Origin: Prevotella sp.
GTDB lineage: Bacteria; Bacteroidota; Bacteroidia; Bacteroidales; Bacteroidaceae
DNA length: 32,669 nucleotides
Assembly (NCBI GenBank): GCA_017561825.1
Contig: JAFZBK010000020.1
Coordinates: 1 to 32,669, forward strand
Reading direction: 5' to 3'
Positions 6,625-13,827 of this stretch are shown one piece after another (within the stretch, counting starts at the first letter, position 1; the number at the start of each line of letters is the position of its first letter). The notes under the pieces are model-generated. The model searched no databases and was not told where the DNA came from. It saw nothing but the letters and a program-made list of their open reading frames with translations. Both the position numbers and the translations under genes were made by a program.

Positions 6625-7689
6625 ATGGAATTAGAATTAGAACCATTGAAATTGCCGAGTGACAATGAACGTCCCTTCGTTATTGCAGGCCCCTGCTCTG
6701 CTGAGACGGAAGAACAAGTGATGACCACAGCACGCCAGCTGGCCATGAAAGGCTGTCATAACTTCCGCGCTGGCGTATGGAAACCCAGAACCAAGCCCGG
6801 CGGCTTTGAAGGACATGGCGAGATTGCCCTCCCCTGGATGAAGCAGGTGAAAGATGAGACAGGCATGCTGGTATCCACCGAGGTGGCTACCCCTGAGCAT
6901 GTGGAGCTCTGTCTGAAATACGGCATCGACATCCTCTGGATAGGTGCCCGCACCAGTGCCAACCCCTTCGCCATGCAGGCCATTGCCGACGCTTTGCAGG
7001 GTGTTGACGTTCCCGTTTTCGTGAAGAACCCCATCAATCCCGACCTGGAACTATGGATCGGTGCACTGGAGCGTATCAACCAGGCAGGTGTTAAACGACT
7101 GGGTGCCATCCACCGCGGCTTCTCTTCCTACGACAAGAAGATCTACCGCAACATGCCGATGTGGCAGATTCCCATCGAGCTGCGCCGTCGTATCCCTGAA
7201 CTGCCTATCATCTGCGACCCGAGTCATATTGGCGGACGTCGCGAACTGATTGCTCCGCTATGCCAGCAGGCCATGGACCTTGGCTTCGACGGACTGATCG
7301 TGGAGAGTCATTGCGAGCCTGACAAGGCATGGAGTGATGCCAAGCAGCAGGTGACACCCGATGTGCTCGACTTCATCCTCAGTCTGCTGATCATCCGCGA
7401 TGAGAAGACCACCACCGAGGGAATCAGTCAGCTGCGTAAACAGATTGATGAGCTCGACAACGACCTGATGGAACTGCTCTCCAAGCGCATGCGTGTGTGT
7501 CGAGAGATCGGTCATTACAAGAAAGAGCATAACATGACCGTGTTGCAGCCCACCCGCTACAACGAGATCCTGAACAAGCGTGGTGCGCAGGGCACGCTCT
7601 GCGGTATGGATAGTGACTTTGTCAAGGTGGTCTTCGAGGCTGTACACCAAGAAAGTGTGCGACAGCAGATGGAAATAATCAATAAATAA
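6625..7689 (+). CDS. DAHP synthase / chorismate mutase fusion
   Basis: This bifunctional enzyme condenses phosphoenolpyruvate and erythrose 4-phosphate to DAHP (entry to the shikimate pathway) and rearranges chorismate to prephenate. The N-terminal domain (about 1-260) is the KDSA/AroF-like type I beta synthase, with 'FVIAGPCSAE', 'RAGVWKPRTKPGGFEG', 'ICDPSHIGG' and 'IVESHCEPDKA'. The C-terminal domain (about 265-350) is an AroQ-type chorismate mutase with 'LRKQIDELDNDLMELLSKRM' and 'REIGHYKKEHN'. The 354-residue length matches known fusions of this order in Bacteroidota. It supplies the mutase lacking from the separate prephenate dehydratase and dehydrogenase of this operon. The start lies directly behind a two-hairpin repeat. 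Confidence 0.95.
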   Translation: MELELEPLKLPSDNERPFVIAGPCSAETEEQVMTTARQLAMKGCHNFRAGVWKPRTKPGGFEGHGEIALPWMKQVKDETGMLVSTEVATPEHVELCLKYGIDILWIGARTSANPFAMQAIADALQGVDVPVFVKNPINPDLELWIGALERINQAGVKRLGAIHRGFSSYDKKIYRNMPMWQIPIELRRRIPELPIICDPSHIGGRRELIAPLCQQAMDLGFDGLIVESHCEPDKAWSDAKQQVTPDVLDFILSLLIIRDEKTTTEGISQLRKQIDELDNDLMELLSKRMRVCREIGHYKKEHNMTVLQPTRYNEILNKRGAQGTLCGMDSDFVKVVFEAVHQESVRQQMEIINK

Positions 7690-7826
7690 AAGACTCTCCC
7701 CCTAACCCCTCCCTGAGAGGGAGGGGAGTAGTTTAAAGACTCTCCCCCTTGCCCCTCCCTAGGAGGGAGGGGAGTGGTTTAAAGACTCTCCCCCTTGCCC
7801 CTCCCTAGGAGGGAGGGGAGTGGTTA
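7689..7826. repeat. Three tandem 46-base hairpin repeats (copies 3-5)
   Basis: Units begin at 7689, 7735 and 7781, each as AAAGACTCTCCCCCT and each with a CCCCTCCCT/AGGGAGGGG hairpin, then GTGGTTT or GTAGTTT. The second and third units are almost identical; the first differs at several bases. There are no unique spacers, so this is not a CRISPR array. It begins at the stop codon of the DAHP synthase fusion. Confidence 0.75.
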
Positions 7827-7861
7827 CCTCTATTATAAAATTAATAAGAATATTAACAAGG

Positions 7862-7930
7862 AAGTAGGATATTCCCCCATAAGCATTCTACTCCCCTCCA
7901 TTTAGGGAGGGGCCGGGGGTGGGTCTCTTT
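7862..7930. repeat. G/C-rich hairpin repeat, copy 6 (upstream of prephenate dehydrogenase)
   Basis: GTAGGAT pairs with ATTCTAC (one G.U), and then TCCCCTCC pairs imperfectly with GGGAGGGG around an A/T loop. The order and the distance to the start codon parallel the copy at 6561-6623. Confidence 0.65.
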
Positions 7931-8725
7931 ATGAGAATAATCGTTTTGGGTGCAGGCAAGATGGGTAGTTTCTTCATCGACCTGCTGAGTTTCGACCATG
8001 AGGTGGCAGTGTTTGAGCGCGATCCTAAACGGATGCGGTTCACCTATAACTGTCAGCGGTTCACACAGCTGGAGGAGATCAGGGAGTTCAAGCCCGAACT
8101 GCTCATCAATGCCGTTACACTGAAATATACCATCCCCGTGTTCGAGCAGGTGATTCCCTACCTGCCCAAGGAATGCATCATCAGTGATATTGCCAGTGTA
8201 AAGACCGACCTGAAGGAGTTCTACGAGAAAACAGACATGCGCTATGTTTCTACGCACCCCATGTTCGGTCCTACGTTTGCTAACCTGCAGCAGCTGAGCG
8301 AGGAGAACGCCATCATCATCAGCGAGGGCGACTATATGGGACGGATCTTCTTCAAGGACCTCTACCAGAAGCTTGGTCTGAACATCTACGAATATACCTT
8401 CGAGGAGCATGACAAGACCGTGGCGTACTCGCTCTCTATCCCGTTTGTCTCTACCTTCGTGTTCGCAGCCGTGATGAAACATCAGGATGCACCGGGAACC
8501 ACGTTCAAACGACACATGCGTATCGCCAAGGGGGTGCTCAACGAAGATGACTACCTGTTGCAGGAAATCCTTTTCAACCCCTACACCAGCGGTCAGGTAT
8601 CACAGATCCGCACGGAGCTGAAGGAGCTTCTGGAGATCATCGAGAACAAGGATGCCGAGGGGATGAAGGGGTATCTGACCAAGATCAGGAACAATGTCAA
8701 ACGTGACATACAAATAGAGAAATAA
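7931..8725 (+). CDS. tyrA: Prephenate dehydrogenase
   Basis: This enzyme oxidatively decarboxylates prephenate to 4-hydroxyphenylpyruvate with NAD(P)+, the tyrosine branch. It is 264 residues long and starts with the Rossmann motif 'IIVLGAGKMG' (GxGxxG, residues 2-11). 'ISDIASVKTD' follows, and then the substrate-site 'STHPMFGPT' with the conserved His-Pro. The all-helical dimerisation domain follows. ATG at 7931 was preferred over the GTG at 7919, because the Rossmann strand begins right after it and the GTG lies in the repeat. It is the fourth enzyme of the attenuated operon, so both Phe and Tyr branches are under one leader, consistent with the mixed Phe/Tyr codons there. Confidence 0.93.
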   Translation: MRIIVLGAGKMGSFFIDLLSFDHEVAVFERDPKRMRFTYNCQRFTQLEEIREFKPELLINAVTLKYTIPVFEQVIPYLPKECIISDIASVKTDLKEFYEKTDMRYVSTHPMFGPTFANLQQLSEENAIIISEGDYMGRIFFKDLYQKLGLNIYEYTFEEHDKTVAYSLSIPFVSTFVFAAVMKHQDAPGTTFKRHMRIAKGVLNEDDYLLQEILFNPYTSGQVSQIRTELKELLEIIENKDAEGMKGYLTKIRNNVKRDIQIEK

Positions 8726-8726
8726 C

Positions 8727-9668
8727 ATGCACCTTACTTATCTAATACTTGGAATATTCACCTTTGTGGAACTGAACTGCGAGAATCTCTTCGATGCCAA
8801 CAAGGACAGTGTCAAAGATGATACGGAATACACGGCGGAGAGTCTGCGCAGATGGACGCGTACCCGCTACTGGAACAAGCTGAACAGCATCGCTCAGGAG
8901 ATTATCTCCTGCGGCGATGACAGCAGCGGATGGGTGTTACCCGACTTAGTGGCACTCTGCGAGGTAGAGAATGATACGGTGCTCAACGATCTGGCTCATC
9001 GTTCGTTACTGCGGAATGCGGGATATGAGTATGTGATGACCGATAGTCCTGACCTTCGTGGTATTGACGTAGCCCTGCTGTACAGTCCGTTTTCCTTCCG
9101 ACTGATTCATCATCATGCTCTCCGCATCCCATCTATGGAAAAGATGCGTCCTACCCGCGACATCCTGTATGTCAGCGGACAGCTCATCAACGGTGACACC
9201 TTGCATGTCTTTGTGGTGCATGCTCCCAGTCGTTTTGGCGGAGAACGGGCCACGCGACCACATCGTCTGGCCGTAGCTGACCGTCTGATGCAATCCATTG
9301 ACTCCATCCGAACGCTCTCTCCTGCAGCGAGTATCGTGGTGGCAGGGGATTTCAACGACCGCTACGACAGTCCTGCCTTAGTCAAACTGTGTCAGCATCA
9401 GCTCACGAATATCTCACAGGGAGTAAAAGGCAGTCATGGTGCCAAGGGAACGTATAAATACCAAGGAGAATGGGAGAGCATTGATCATATCCTTGTAGGC
9501 GGGAACCTCCTACAGACCTTTCAGCAATGTTATATCCATGATGCGCCCTTCCTGTTGGAAGAGGATGAACAATACGGGGGAGCCATGCCCCGAAGAAACT
9601 ACCGAGGATATAAATACAATAAGGGCTACAGCGATCATCTGCCGCTGGTAGCCCGGTTCAAGATCTGA
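8727..9668 (+). CDS. Endonuclease/exonuclease/phosphatase (EEP) family hydrolase
   Basis: The 313-residue EEP-fold protein has 'FVELNCENLFD' (metal-site Asn and the first strand), 'LVALCEVEN' (metal-binding Glu), 'VVHAPSRFGG', 'VVAGDFNDRYDSP' (catalytic Asp/Asn) and the terminal 'YSDHLPLVARF' (catalytic Asp-His). Members cleave phosphodiesters in nucleic acids, lipids or inositol phosphates; the substrate here is unknown. A short hydrophobic N-terminus (residues 4-14) may be a weak export signal or simply the first beta strand. It starts one base after the prephenate dehydrogenase stop, so it is in the aromatic operon, with no obvious metabolic link. Its 3' end overlaps the converging epimerase-like gene by 34 bases. 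Confidence 0.85.
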   Translation: MHLTYLILGIFTFVELNCENLFDANKDSVKDDTEYTAESLRRWTRTRYWNKLNSIAQEIISCGDDSSGWVLPDLVALCEVENDTVLNDLAHRSLLRNAGYEYVMTDSPDLRGIDVALLYSPFSFRLIHHHALRIPSMEKMRPTRDILYVSGQLINGDTLHVFVVHAPSRFGGERATRPHRLAVADRLMQSIDSIRTLSPAASIVVAGDFNDRYDSPALVKLCQHQLTNISQGVKGSHGAKGTYKYQGEWESIDHILVGGNLLQTFQQCYIHDAPFLLEEDEQYGGAMPRRNYRGYKYNKGYSDHLPLVARFKI

Positions 9669-10729
9669 ACGATGCGCTCTGCGGTTCGCCCATCCCAACG
9701 GTCAGGCAAGCTGCTCTTCTTCCAGTTGCCGTCAAGCATGTCGCGCAAAGCCTTTCCCAACTGCTCTGCATCTTCTCCTACCAGTACGTTCGTGCCTTGT
9801 TTGACGGTCTCGATATGCTCCGTATAACTGTTCAACGTGATGCAGGGAACACCGTTGAAGGTGGCTTCTTCGGCCACGTTACCACTGTCGGTGATCACGC
9901 CAAGGGCATGTGAGGTGAGGTAGCCGAATTCAAGGTATGGGAGGGAAGGAACTACCTTTAATTGACAATTGACAATTGACAATTGACAATTGATAGAAGA
10001 TACGACTTCGAGGGCTTTTCCTCGGAGGGGTGCGATAACGGGAATGCTTGCTTCTGCTATCGCTTGGATCATCTTCTTCAGGTTCTCCTGGTCTTCCAAC
10101 AAGGCCTTGCGGTTCATCGTGAAGACAACGTATTTGCCTTCTTCCAGTTGCAGCTCATCCATGATGGCCGGACGCTGCCAGCGGGAGTGGTTGAATCGCA
10201 GGTTGTCGATGAGGATATTTCCCACACGATACACACGACTCTGCTCGGCTCCCTCGCGGTTGGTGATGCTGCTGTTGCTCACACCTGCCGTGAAAAGAAG
10301 GTCAGATAGACCATCGATGACCAGTCGGTTCACCTCCTTAGGCATCTTGATGTCGAAGCTGCGGGTGCCAGCCACCAGATGGGCCAGAAGGATGCCACGC
10401 TTCTTGGTGACAATAGCGGCTGCCATCGTGGAGGCTAAATCATCTACTACAACCACCACATCTGCTGAATGCTCCTCCAGATAACGGTCGAAAGCGCCCA
10501 TCACCTGACCCGTGATCTCGTTCAGACGGGTGCTGTCAACACCTAAATAAACATCTGGGCGAGATATCTGCAGATCATCGAACAACGATCCTTCCAAGGT
10601 AGGATCCTGCTCAGAACCAGCATAAACCAACTGATAATCCATATCGTCCGTACCCTGAATGGCACGAATCAACGGTGCTACCTTGATGAAGTTCGGGCGC
10701 GCACCAGCAACAATGCATACTTTTATCAT
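9635..10729 (-). CDS. UDP-GlcNAc 2-epimerase-like protein with degenerate active site
   Basis: The 364-residue protein has the overall plan of the non-hydrolysing UDP-N-acetylglucosamine 2-epimerases (WecB). It keeps 'GARPNFIKVAPLI' at the N-terminus, 'DDLASTMAAA' for the usual GDT.ST, 'MPKEVNR' for MPEE.NR, and 'TDSG.V.EEA'. Key positions are changed: the family HVEAGLR reads HLVAGTR (Glu to Val), the TGHR/THR..EN site reads TMNRKAL (His to Asn), and the R..TERPE segment reads NSYTEHIE. Epimerase activity is therefore doubtful; a different sugar nucleotide or a non-catalytic role is possible. The residues INCQLSIVNCQL are encoded by a heptamer repeat. The start at 10729 follows a strong promoter; an upstream in-frame ATG at 10780 lies in promoter DNA. 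Confidence 0.8.
   Translation of the reverse strand: MIKVCIVAGARPNFIKVAPLIRAIQGTDDMDYQLVYAGSEQDPTLEGSLFDDLQISRPDVYLGVDSTRLNEITGQVMGAFDRYLEEHSADVVVVVDDLASTMAAAIVTKKRGILLAHLVAGTRSFDIKMPKEVNRLVIDGLSDLLFTAGVSNSSITNREGAEQSRVYRVGNILIDNLRFNHSRWQRPAIMDELQLEEGKYVVFTMNRKALLEDQENLKKMIQAIAEASIPVIAPLRGKALEVVSSINCQLSIVNCQLKVVPSLPYLEFGYLTSHALGVITDSGNVAEEATFNGVPCITLNSYTEHIETVKQGTNVLVGEDAEQLGKALRDMLDGNWKKSSLPDRWDGRTAERIVQILNRATSGR
9960..9993 (-). repeat. Heptamer repeat (CAATTGT)n inside the epimerase-like gene
   Basis: Nearly five units of a perfect 7-base repeat are translated as a roughly 12-residue insertion just before the conserved 'PSLPYLEF' segment. As 7 is not a multiple of 3, gain or loss of one unit would shift the frame. 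Confidence 0.8.
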
Positions 10730-10745
10730 ATCGTTTCTATTCTTT

Positions 10746-10835
10746 GATGGCAAAGATACAAAGAAACGGGTAAAATGCAAAAAGGAAAAGCGTTTTTCTT
10801 TGCAATTTCATTTATTTCTTTGTATCTTTGCCATC
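10746..10835. promoter_or_regulatory. Palindromic bidirectional promoter
   Basis: Bases 10746-10766 and 10815-10835 form a perfect 21-bp inverted repeat, and the inner part continues with imperfect symmetry. Each arm contains a complete promoter. The minus strand has TTTG (10778-10781), 19 bases, then TATCTTTG (10751-10758) for the epimerase-like gene. The plus strand has TTTG (10799-10802), 20 bases, then TATCTTTG (10823-10830) for the VanZ-like gene. Confidence 0.75.
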
Positions 10836-10850
10836 TGAAAACTACGGGAT

Positions 10851-11282
10851 ATGACACAAAGGCAGAAACTGCTACTGGGAACCATGCTGCTGTTGGTGGG
10901 CGGAATAACGTATCTGCTGTTCAGACCAAGTACGCTGCTGATGTTCCATGTGGCTGATTATCTGGGACTTTCGCCAGTCATCGACAGGATCAGGGAAGGC
11001 ATGACAAGCGCATGGCTTCCTGAATTTATCGTCTATAGTCTGCCAGGCGCATTGTGGTCGGCTGCCTATCTGCTAACTGCAGATTGCTTCCTCCAAGGAC
11101 AGTCGGTTAAAACCCGTCTCATGATCACCAGCATCATTCCACTCATCGGGGCTGTATCTGAGCTGCTCCAGCTGACGGGTTTGTTGCCTGGCACATACGA
11201 CGGGTGGGATCTGCTGTGCTATCTGATTCCCTATCTTCTTTACTTAACGTGTATCACTAAAAACAAACTTATATGGATTTGA
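10851..11282 (+). CDS. VanZ-like small membrane protein
   Basis: The 143-residue protein has about four hydrophobic segments (roughly residues 8-25, 57-78, 90-105 and 120-137). The last two surround 'SELLQLTGLLPGTYDGWDLLCYLIPYLLY', which resembles the 'E..Q...P.R..D..D...N' core of VanZ-like proteins. The function of most VanZ-like proteins is unknown; the namesake affects teicoplanin sensitivity. It overlaps the AAA+ gene by ten bases, so the two are translationally coupled and probably cotranscribed from the promoter at 10799-10830. The family assignment is tentative. Confidence 0.65.
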   Translation: MTQRQKLLLGTMLLLVGGITYLLFRPSTLLMFHVADYLGLSPVIDRIREGMTSAWLPEFIVYSLPGALWSAAYLLTADCFLQGQSVKTRLMITSIIPLIGAVSELLQLTGLLPGTYDGWDLLCYLIPYLLYLTCITKNKLIWI

Positions 11283-12352
11283 AAGAAAAATTCTCGAGTA
11301 AGCAACTCACCATTATCATCATCGCCATCTGTGCCGTGTTCATCTTCTTAGGTATCTTCACCATGGTTATTGGTAACGAAGCGGAAAGCAGTGGTGAGAA
11401 GTATGTCACTGTTGACGAAAACGACGATAAGGGCAGTGATGTAAGCGGACGGAAGTATAAGTTCGACAGTAGAAATGACCGCTCCGAAGGGGGAGCAGAA
11501 GAAGACAGTCTGACAGTGAACAAGCCCATTGAGGGCGATCCCTATCAGGAACTCGACGAACTGATTGGTCTGGAATCCGTGAAGGAGGAGGTTCGCTCAC
11601 TGGCAAACTTCGTAAAGGTGCAGAAGATGCGTGAGGAGAAAGGACTGAAGAGTCCGAAGCTGAGCTACCACCTGGTGTTCACAGGCAGTCCGGGTACTGG
11701 TAAGACCACCGTGGCACGTATCGTAGCACGTATCTATAAGGATTTGGGAATATTGAAGAAAGGTCATCTGGTAGAGACCGACCGCTCAGGATTGATTGGT
11801 AAATATGTTGGTCAGACGGCTCCCAGAGTGAATGCGGCCTGCGACTCAGCCCTGAACGGTGTGCTGTTTATTGATGAGGCATATGCACTGACGCAGAGCG
11901 AGAGCTCGCAGGACTATGGCGCAGAGGCCGTGGCAACACTGCTGAAGCGTATGGAAGACGACCGTGACAAGCTGGTGGTGATCGTAGCTGGATATACCGA
12001 CGAGATGAAGAAATTCATTGATACGAACCCAGGACTGCAGTCGCGCTTCAATCGCTATATCAATTTCCCCGATTATTCCTCTGGTGAGCTGTATGAGATC
12101 TTCCGTCTATACTTGAAGAAAAACGAATATACCATTACCAAGGAAGGTGCCACCATGCTGCAGCAAGGCTTGGAGCATGCTGTTCAGAACAAAGACCGCA
12201 ACTTCGGTAATGCCCGTTATGTGCGTAACCTCTTCGAGAAGGCCATCCAATGTCAGGCCAACCGTCTGTCGAAGACAAAGAATGTCGGCGACGATGAATT
12301 GGTTGAACTCACCGCCACCGACATCAAGTCAGCTTTTCAGGAAATGAGATAG
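11273..12352 (+). CDS. Membrane-anchored CbbX/SpoVK-type AAA+ ATPase
   Basis: The 359-residue protein has one N-terminal transmembrane segment (about 11-33), then a polar, acidic linker (about 35-90), and one AAA+ domain. Visible motifs are Walker A GSPGTGKTT (138-146), the pore-loop-like 'GLIGKYVGQTAPRV', Walker B VLFIDEA (197-203), 'NPGLQSRFN' with the likely arginine finger, and 'GNARYVRNLFEKA' as sensor 2. The CbbX/SpoVK family remodels protein complexes (CbbX reactivates Rubisco; EccA works in type VII secretion). A membrane anchor suggests a cell-envelope substrate. Its partner may be the overlapping VanZ-like protein, but the sequence does not show what it acts on. It converges with the SPFH gene with only 7 bases between stops. 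Confidence 0.88.
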   Translation: MDLKEKFSSKQLTIIIIAICAVFIFLGIFTMVIGNEAESSGEKYVTVDENDDKGSDVSGRKYKFDSRNDRSEGGAEEDSLTVNKPIEGDPYQELDELIGLESVKEEVRSLANFVKVQKMREEKGLKSPKLSYHLVFTGSPGTGKTTVARIVARIYKDLGILKKGHLVETDRSGLIGKYVGQTAPRVNAACDSALNGVLFIDEAYALTQSESSQDYGAEAVATLLKRMEDDRDKLVVIVAGYTDEMKKFIDTNPGLQSRFNRYINFPDYSSGELYEIFRLYLKKNEYTITKEGATMLQQGLEHAVQNKDRNFGNARYVRNLFEKAIQCQANRLSKTKNVGDDELVELTATDIKSAFQEMR

Positions 12353-12359
12353 CCTCGGG

Positions 12360-13316
12360 TTACTCTCCCTTGAAGAGCTCTTTGATACCTCCGATGGAGC
12401 CCATCACATTGGTGGCCTCGTAAGGCAGATAGACCGTCTTGGCCTTGTCACCCTTGGCGAGCTCTTCCATCATCTGGATATATTTCTGTGCGAGCAGGTA
12501 GTTGGCAGGGTTGGTGCTCTTGCCTACTGCCTCTGTGATCTTCTCGATAGCCACGGCCTCAGCCTCAGCCTTACGGATGCGAGCCTGTGCCTCACCTTCA
12601 GCATGGAGGATAGCCTGCTGCTTGGCAGCCTCAGCACGGTTGATCATAGCGGTCTTCTCACCTTCTGATGCAAGGATCTCAGCAGCCTTCTCACCTTCTG
12701 AGGTAAGGATCTGAGCACGCTTGTTACGCTCAGCCTGCATCTGCTTCTCCATAGCGTTGAGCACGGTGCTGGGAGGAACGATATCCTGCAACTCTACGCG
12801 GTTCACCTTTACACCCCACTTGTCTGTTGCATCGTCGAGCACGGCACGCAGCTTCGTATTGATCGTGTCGCGAGAAGTCAGCGTCTCATCCAGCTCCAGT
12901 TCACCGATGATGTTACGCAAGGTGGTCTGCGTAAGCTTCTCGATAGCGTTGGGCAGGTTGTTGATCTCATAGACAGCCTTGAAAGGATCCACAATCTGGA
13001 AATACAGCAAAGCATTGATCTCCATCTGGATGTTATCCTTCGTGATCACGTTTTGTGAAGGGAAGTCGTACACCTGTTCACGCAGGTCGATCGAGTTGGA
13101 ATAGGTGTAGCGTCCACGGTTCAGAACCACGATCTCCTTGGCGCGGTCGATGAACGGGATAATGAGGTTGATACCCGGTCGCAGGGTGGCGTAGTACTTA
13201 CCCAGACGTTCGATAATCTTTGTTTCCGACTGCGGGATAATCACCAGTGCTTTCTTGGCGATGATAACCACCAATATCACGATGGCTATCAATACATAAG
13301 TCATAATGTCAATCAT
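12360..13316 (-). CDS. SPFH/band 7 (stomatin-like) membrane protein
   Basis: The 318-residue protein has an N-terminal transmembrane segment (about 5-24), then the SPFH domain with 'IIPQSETKIIERLGKY', 'LRPGINLIIPFIDRA' and 'YDFPSQNVITKDNIQMEINALLYFQI'. A long Ala/Glu-rich coiled coil follows ('ILTSEGEKAAEILASEGEKT..'), and a conserved C-terminus. Proteins of this QmcA/stomatin type form large ring oligomers that organise membrane microdomains. It follows an NfeD gene by 40 bases, which is the common bacterial pairing; NfeD proteins are thought to bind SPFH partners through their OB-fold. Confidence 0.92.
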   Translation of the reverse strand: MIDIMTYVLIAIVILVVIIAKKALVIIPQSETKIIERLGKYYATLRPGINLIIPFIDRAKEIVVLNRGRYTYSNSIDLREQVYDFPSQNVITKDNIQMEINALLYFQIVDPFKAVYEINNLPNAIEKLTQTTLRNIIGELELDETLTSRDTINTKLRAVLDDATDKWGVKVNRVELQDIVPPSTVLNAMEKQMQAERNKRAQILTSEGEKAAEILASEGEKTAMINRAEAAKQQAILHAEGEAQARIRKAEAEAVAIEKITEAVGKSTNPANYLLAQKYIQMMEELAKGDKAKTVYLPYEATNVMGSIGGIKELFKGE

Positions 13317-13356
13317 AATTATAAAGTATTAAATAGTTAATGATTCGTTTTACTGT

Positions 13357-13809
13357 TTAGTCATCCACCTCTACGGTGATGATAATGCTCTCACGGTCAA
13401 CGACACGTACGAAAGTGCCTACAGGAATCTCGTTGGGAACATGGGCCATAGCCTTCCAGACGTCACCGTCAATGGCTACACGACCGAAGCCGCCTGCCTC
13501 GATGGTTTCCACTACCCTGCCCCTGCGTCCGATCAGTGCATCAGCGTTGCTCACACGGTTATCTTCGTTCTTATGGAGATAGCGTAAGGCAAAGGGACGT
13601 ACGAAATACAAGCTCAAGAGCGTGAAGATGGCAAACACGACGATCTGCCAATAGAATCCCAGTCCGAACGGATCGCAGATACCTGCAAAGACGGCTCCGA
13701 TTGAGAAACAGATGATGAAGAAGTCACCTGCTGTCAGCTCCAGGATGAGGCAGACTACGGCGATTACAGCCCATACCTGCCATAAGTGTTGTGAAAAATA
13801 CTCAATCAT
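13357..13809 (-). CDS. NfeD-like membrane protein
   Basis: The 150-residue protein has hydrophobic segments at about 9-28, 32-48 and 52-70, and then a cytoplasmic beta-rich OB-fold domain (about 88-150) with 'ALIGRRGRVVETIEAGGFGRVAIDGDVWKA', split here by conserved glycines, and a final 'VRVVDRESIIITVEVDD'. This is the short NfeD form without the ClpP-class protease domain. It lies upstream of its usual SPFH partner and 18 bases downstream of the coiled-coil regulator-like gene, so all three are probably one transcript. Confidence 0.9.
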   Translation of the reverse strand: MIEYFSQHLWQVWAVIAVVCLILELTAGDFFIICFSIGAVFAGICDPFGLGFYWQIVVFAIFTLLSLYFVRPFALRYLHKNEDNRVSNADALIGRRGRVVETIEAGGFGRVAIDGDVWKAMAHVPNEIPVGTFVRVVDRESIIITVEVDD

Positions 13810-13827
13810 ATCCTTTTGTTTTAATGG

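Noticed and set aside
7689-7826. CRISPR array
   Set aside because: The three 46-base units are contiguous, without unique spacers, and no cas genes are near.
7919-7931. GTG start of prephenate dehydrogenase at 7919
   Set aside because: It would translate part of the hairpin repeat; ATG 7931 starts exactly at the Rossmann strand.
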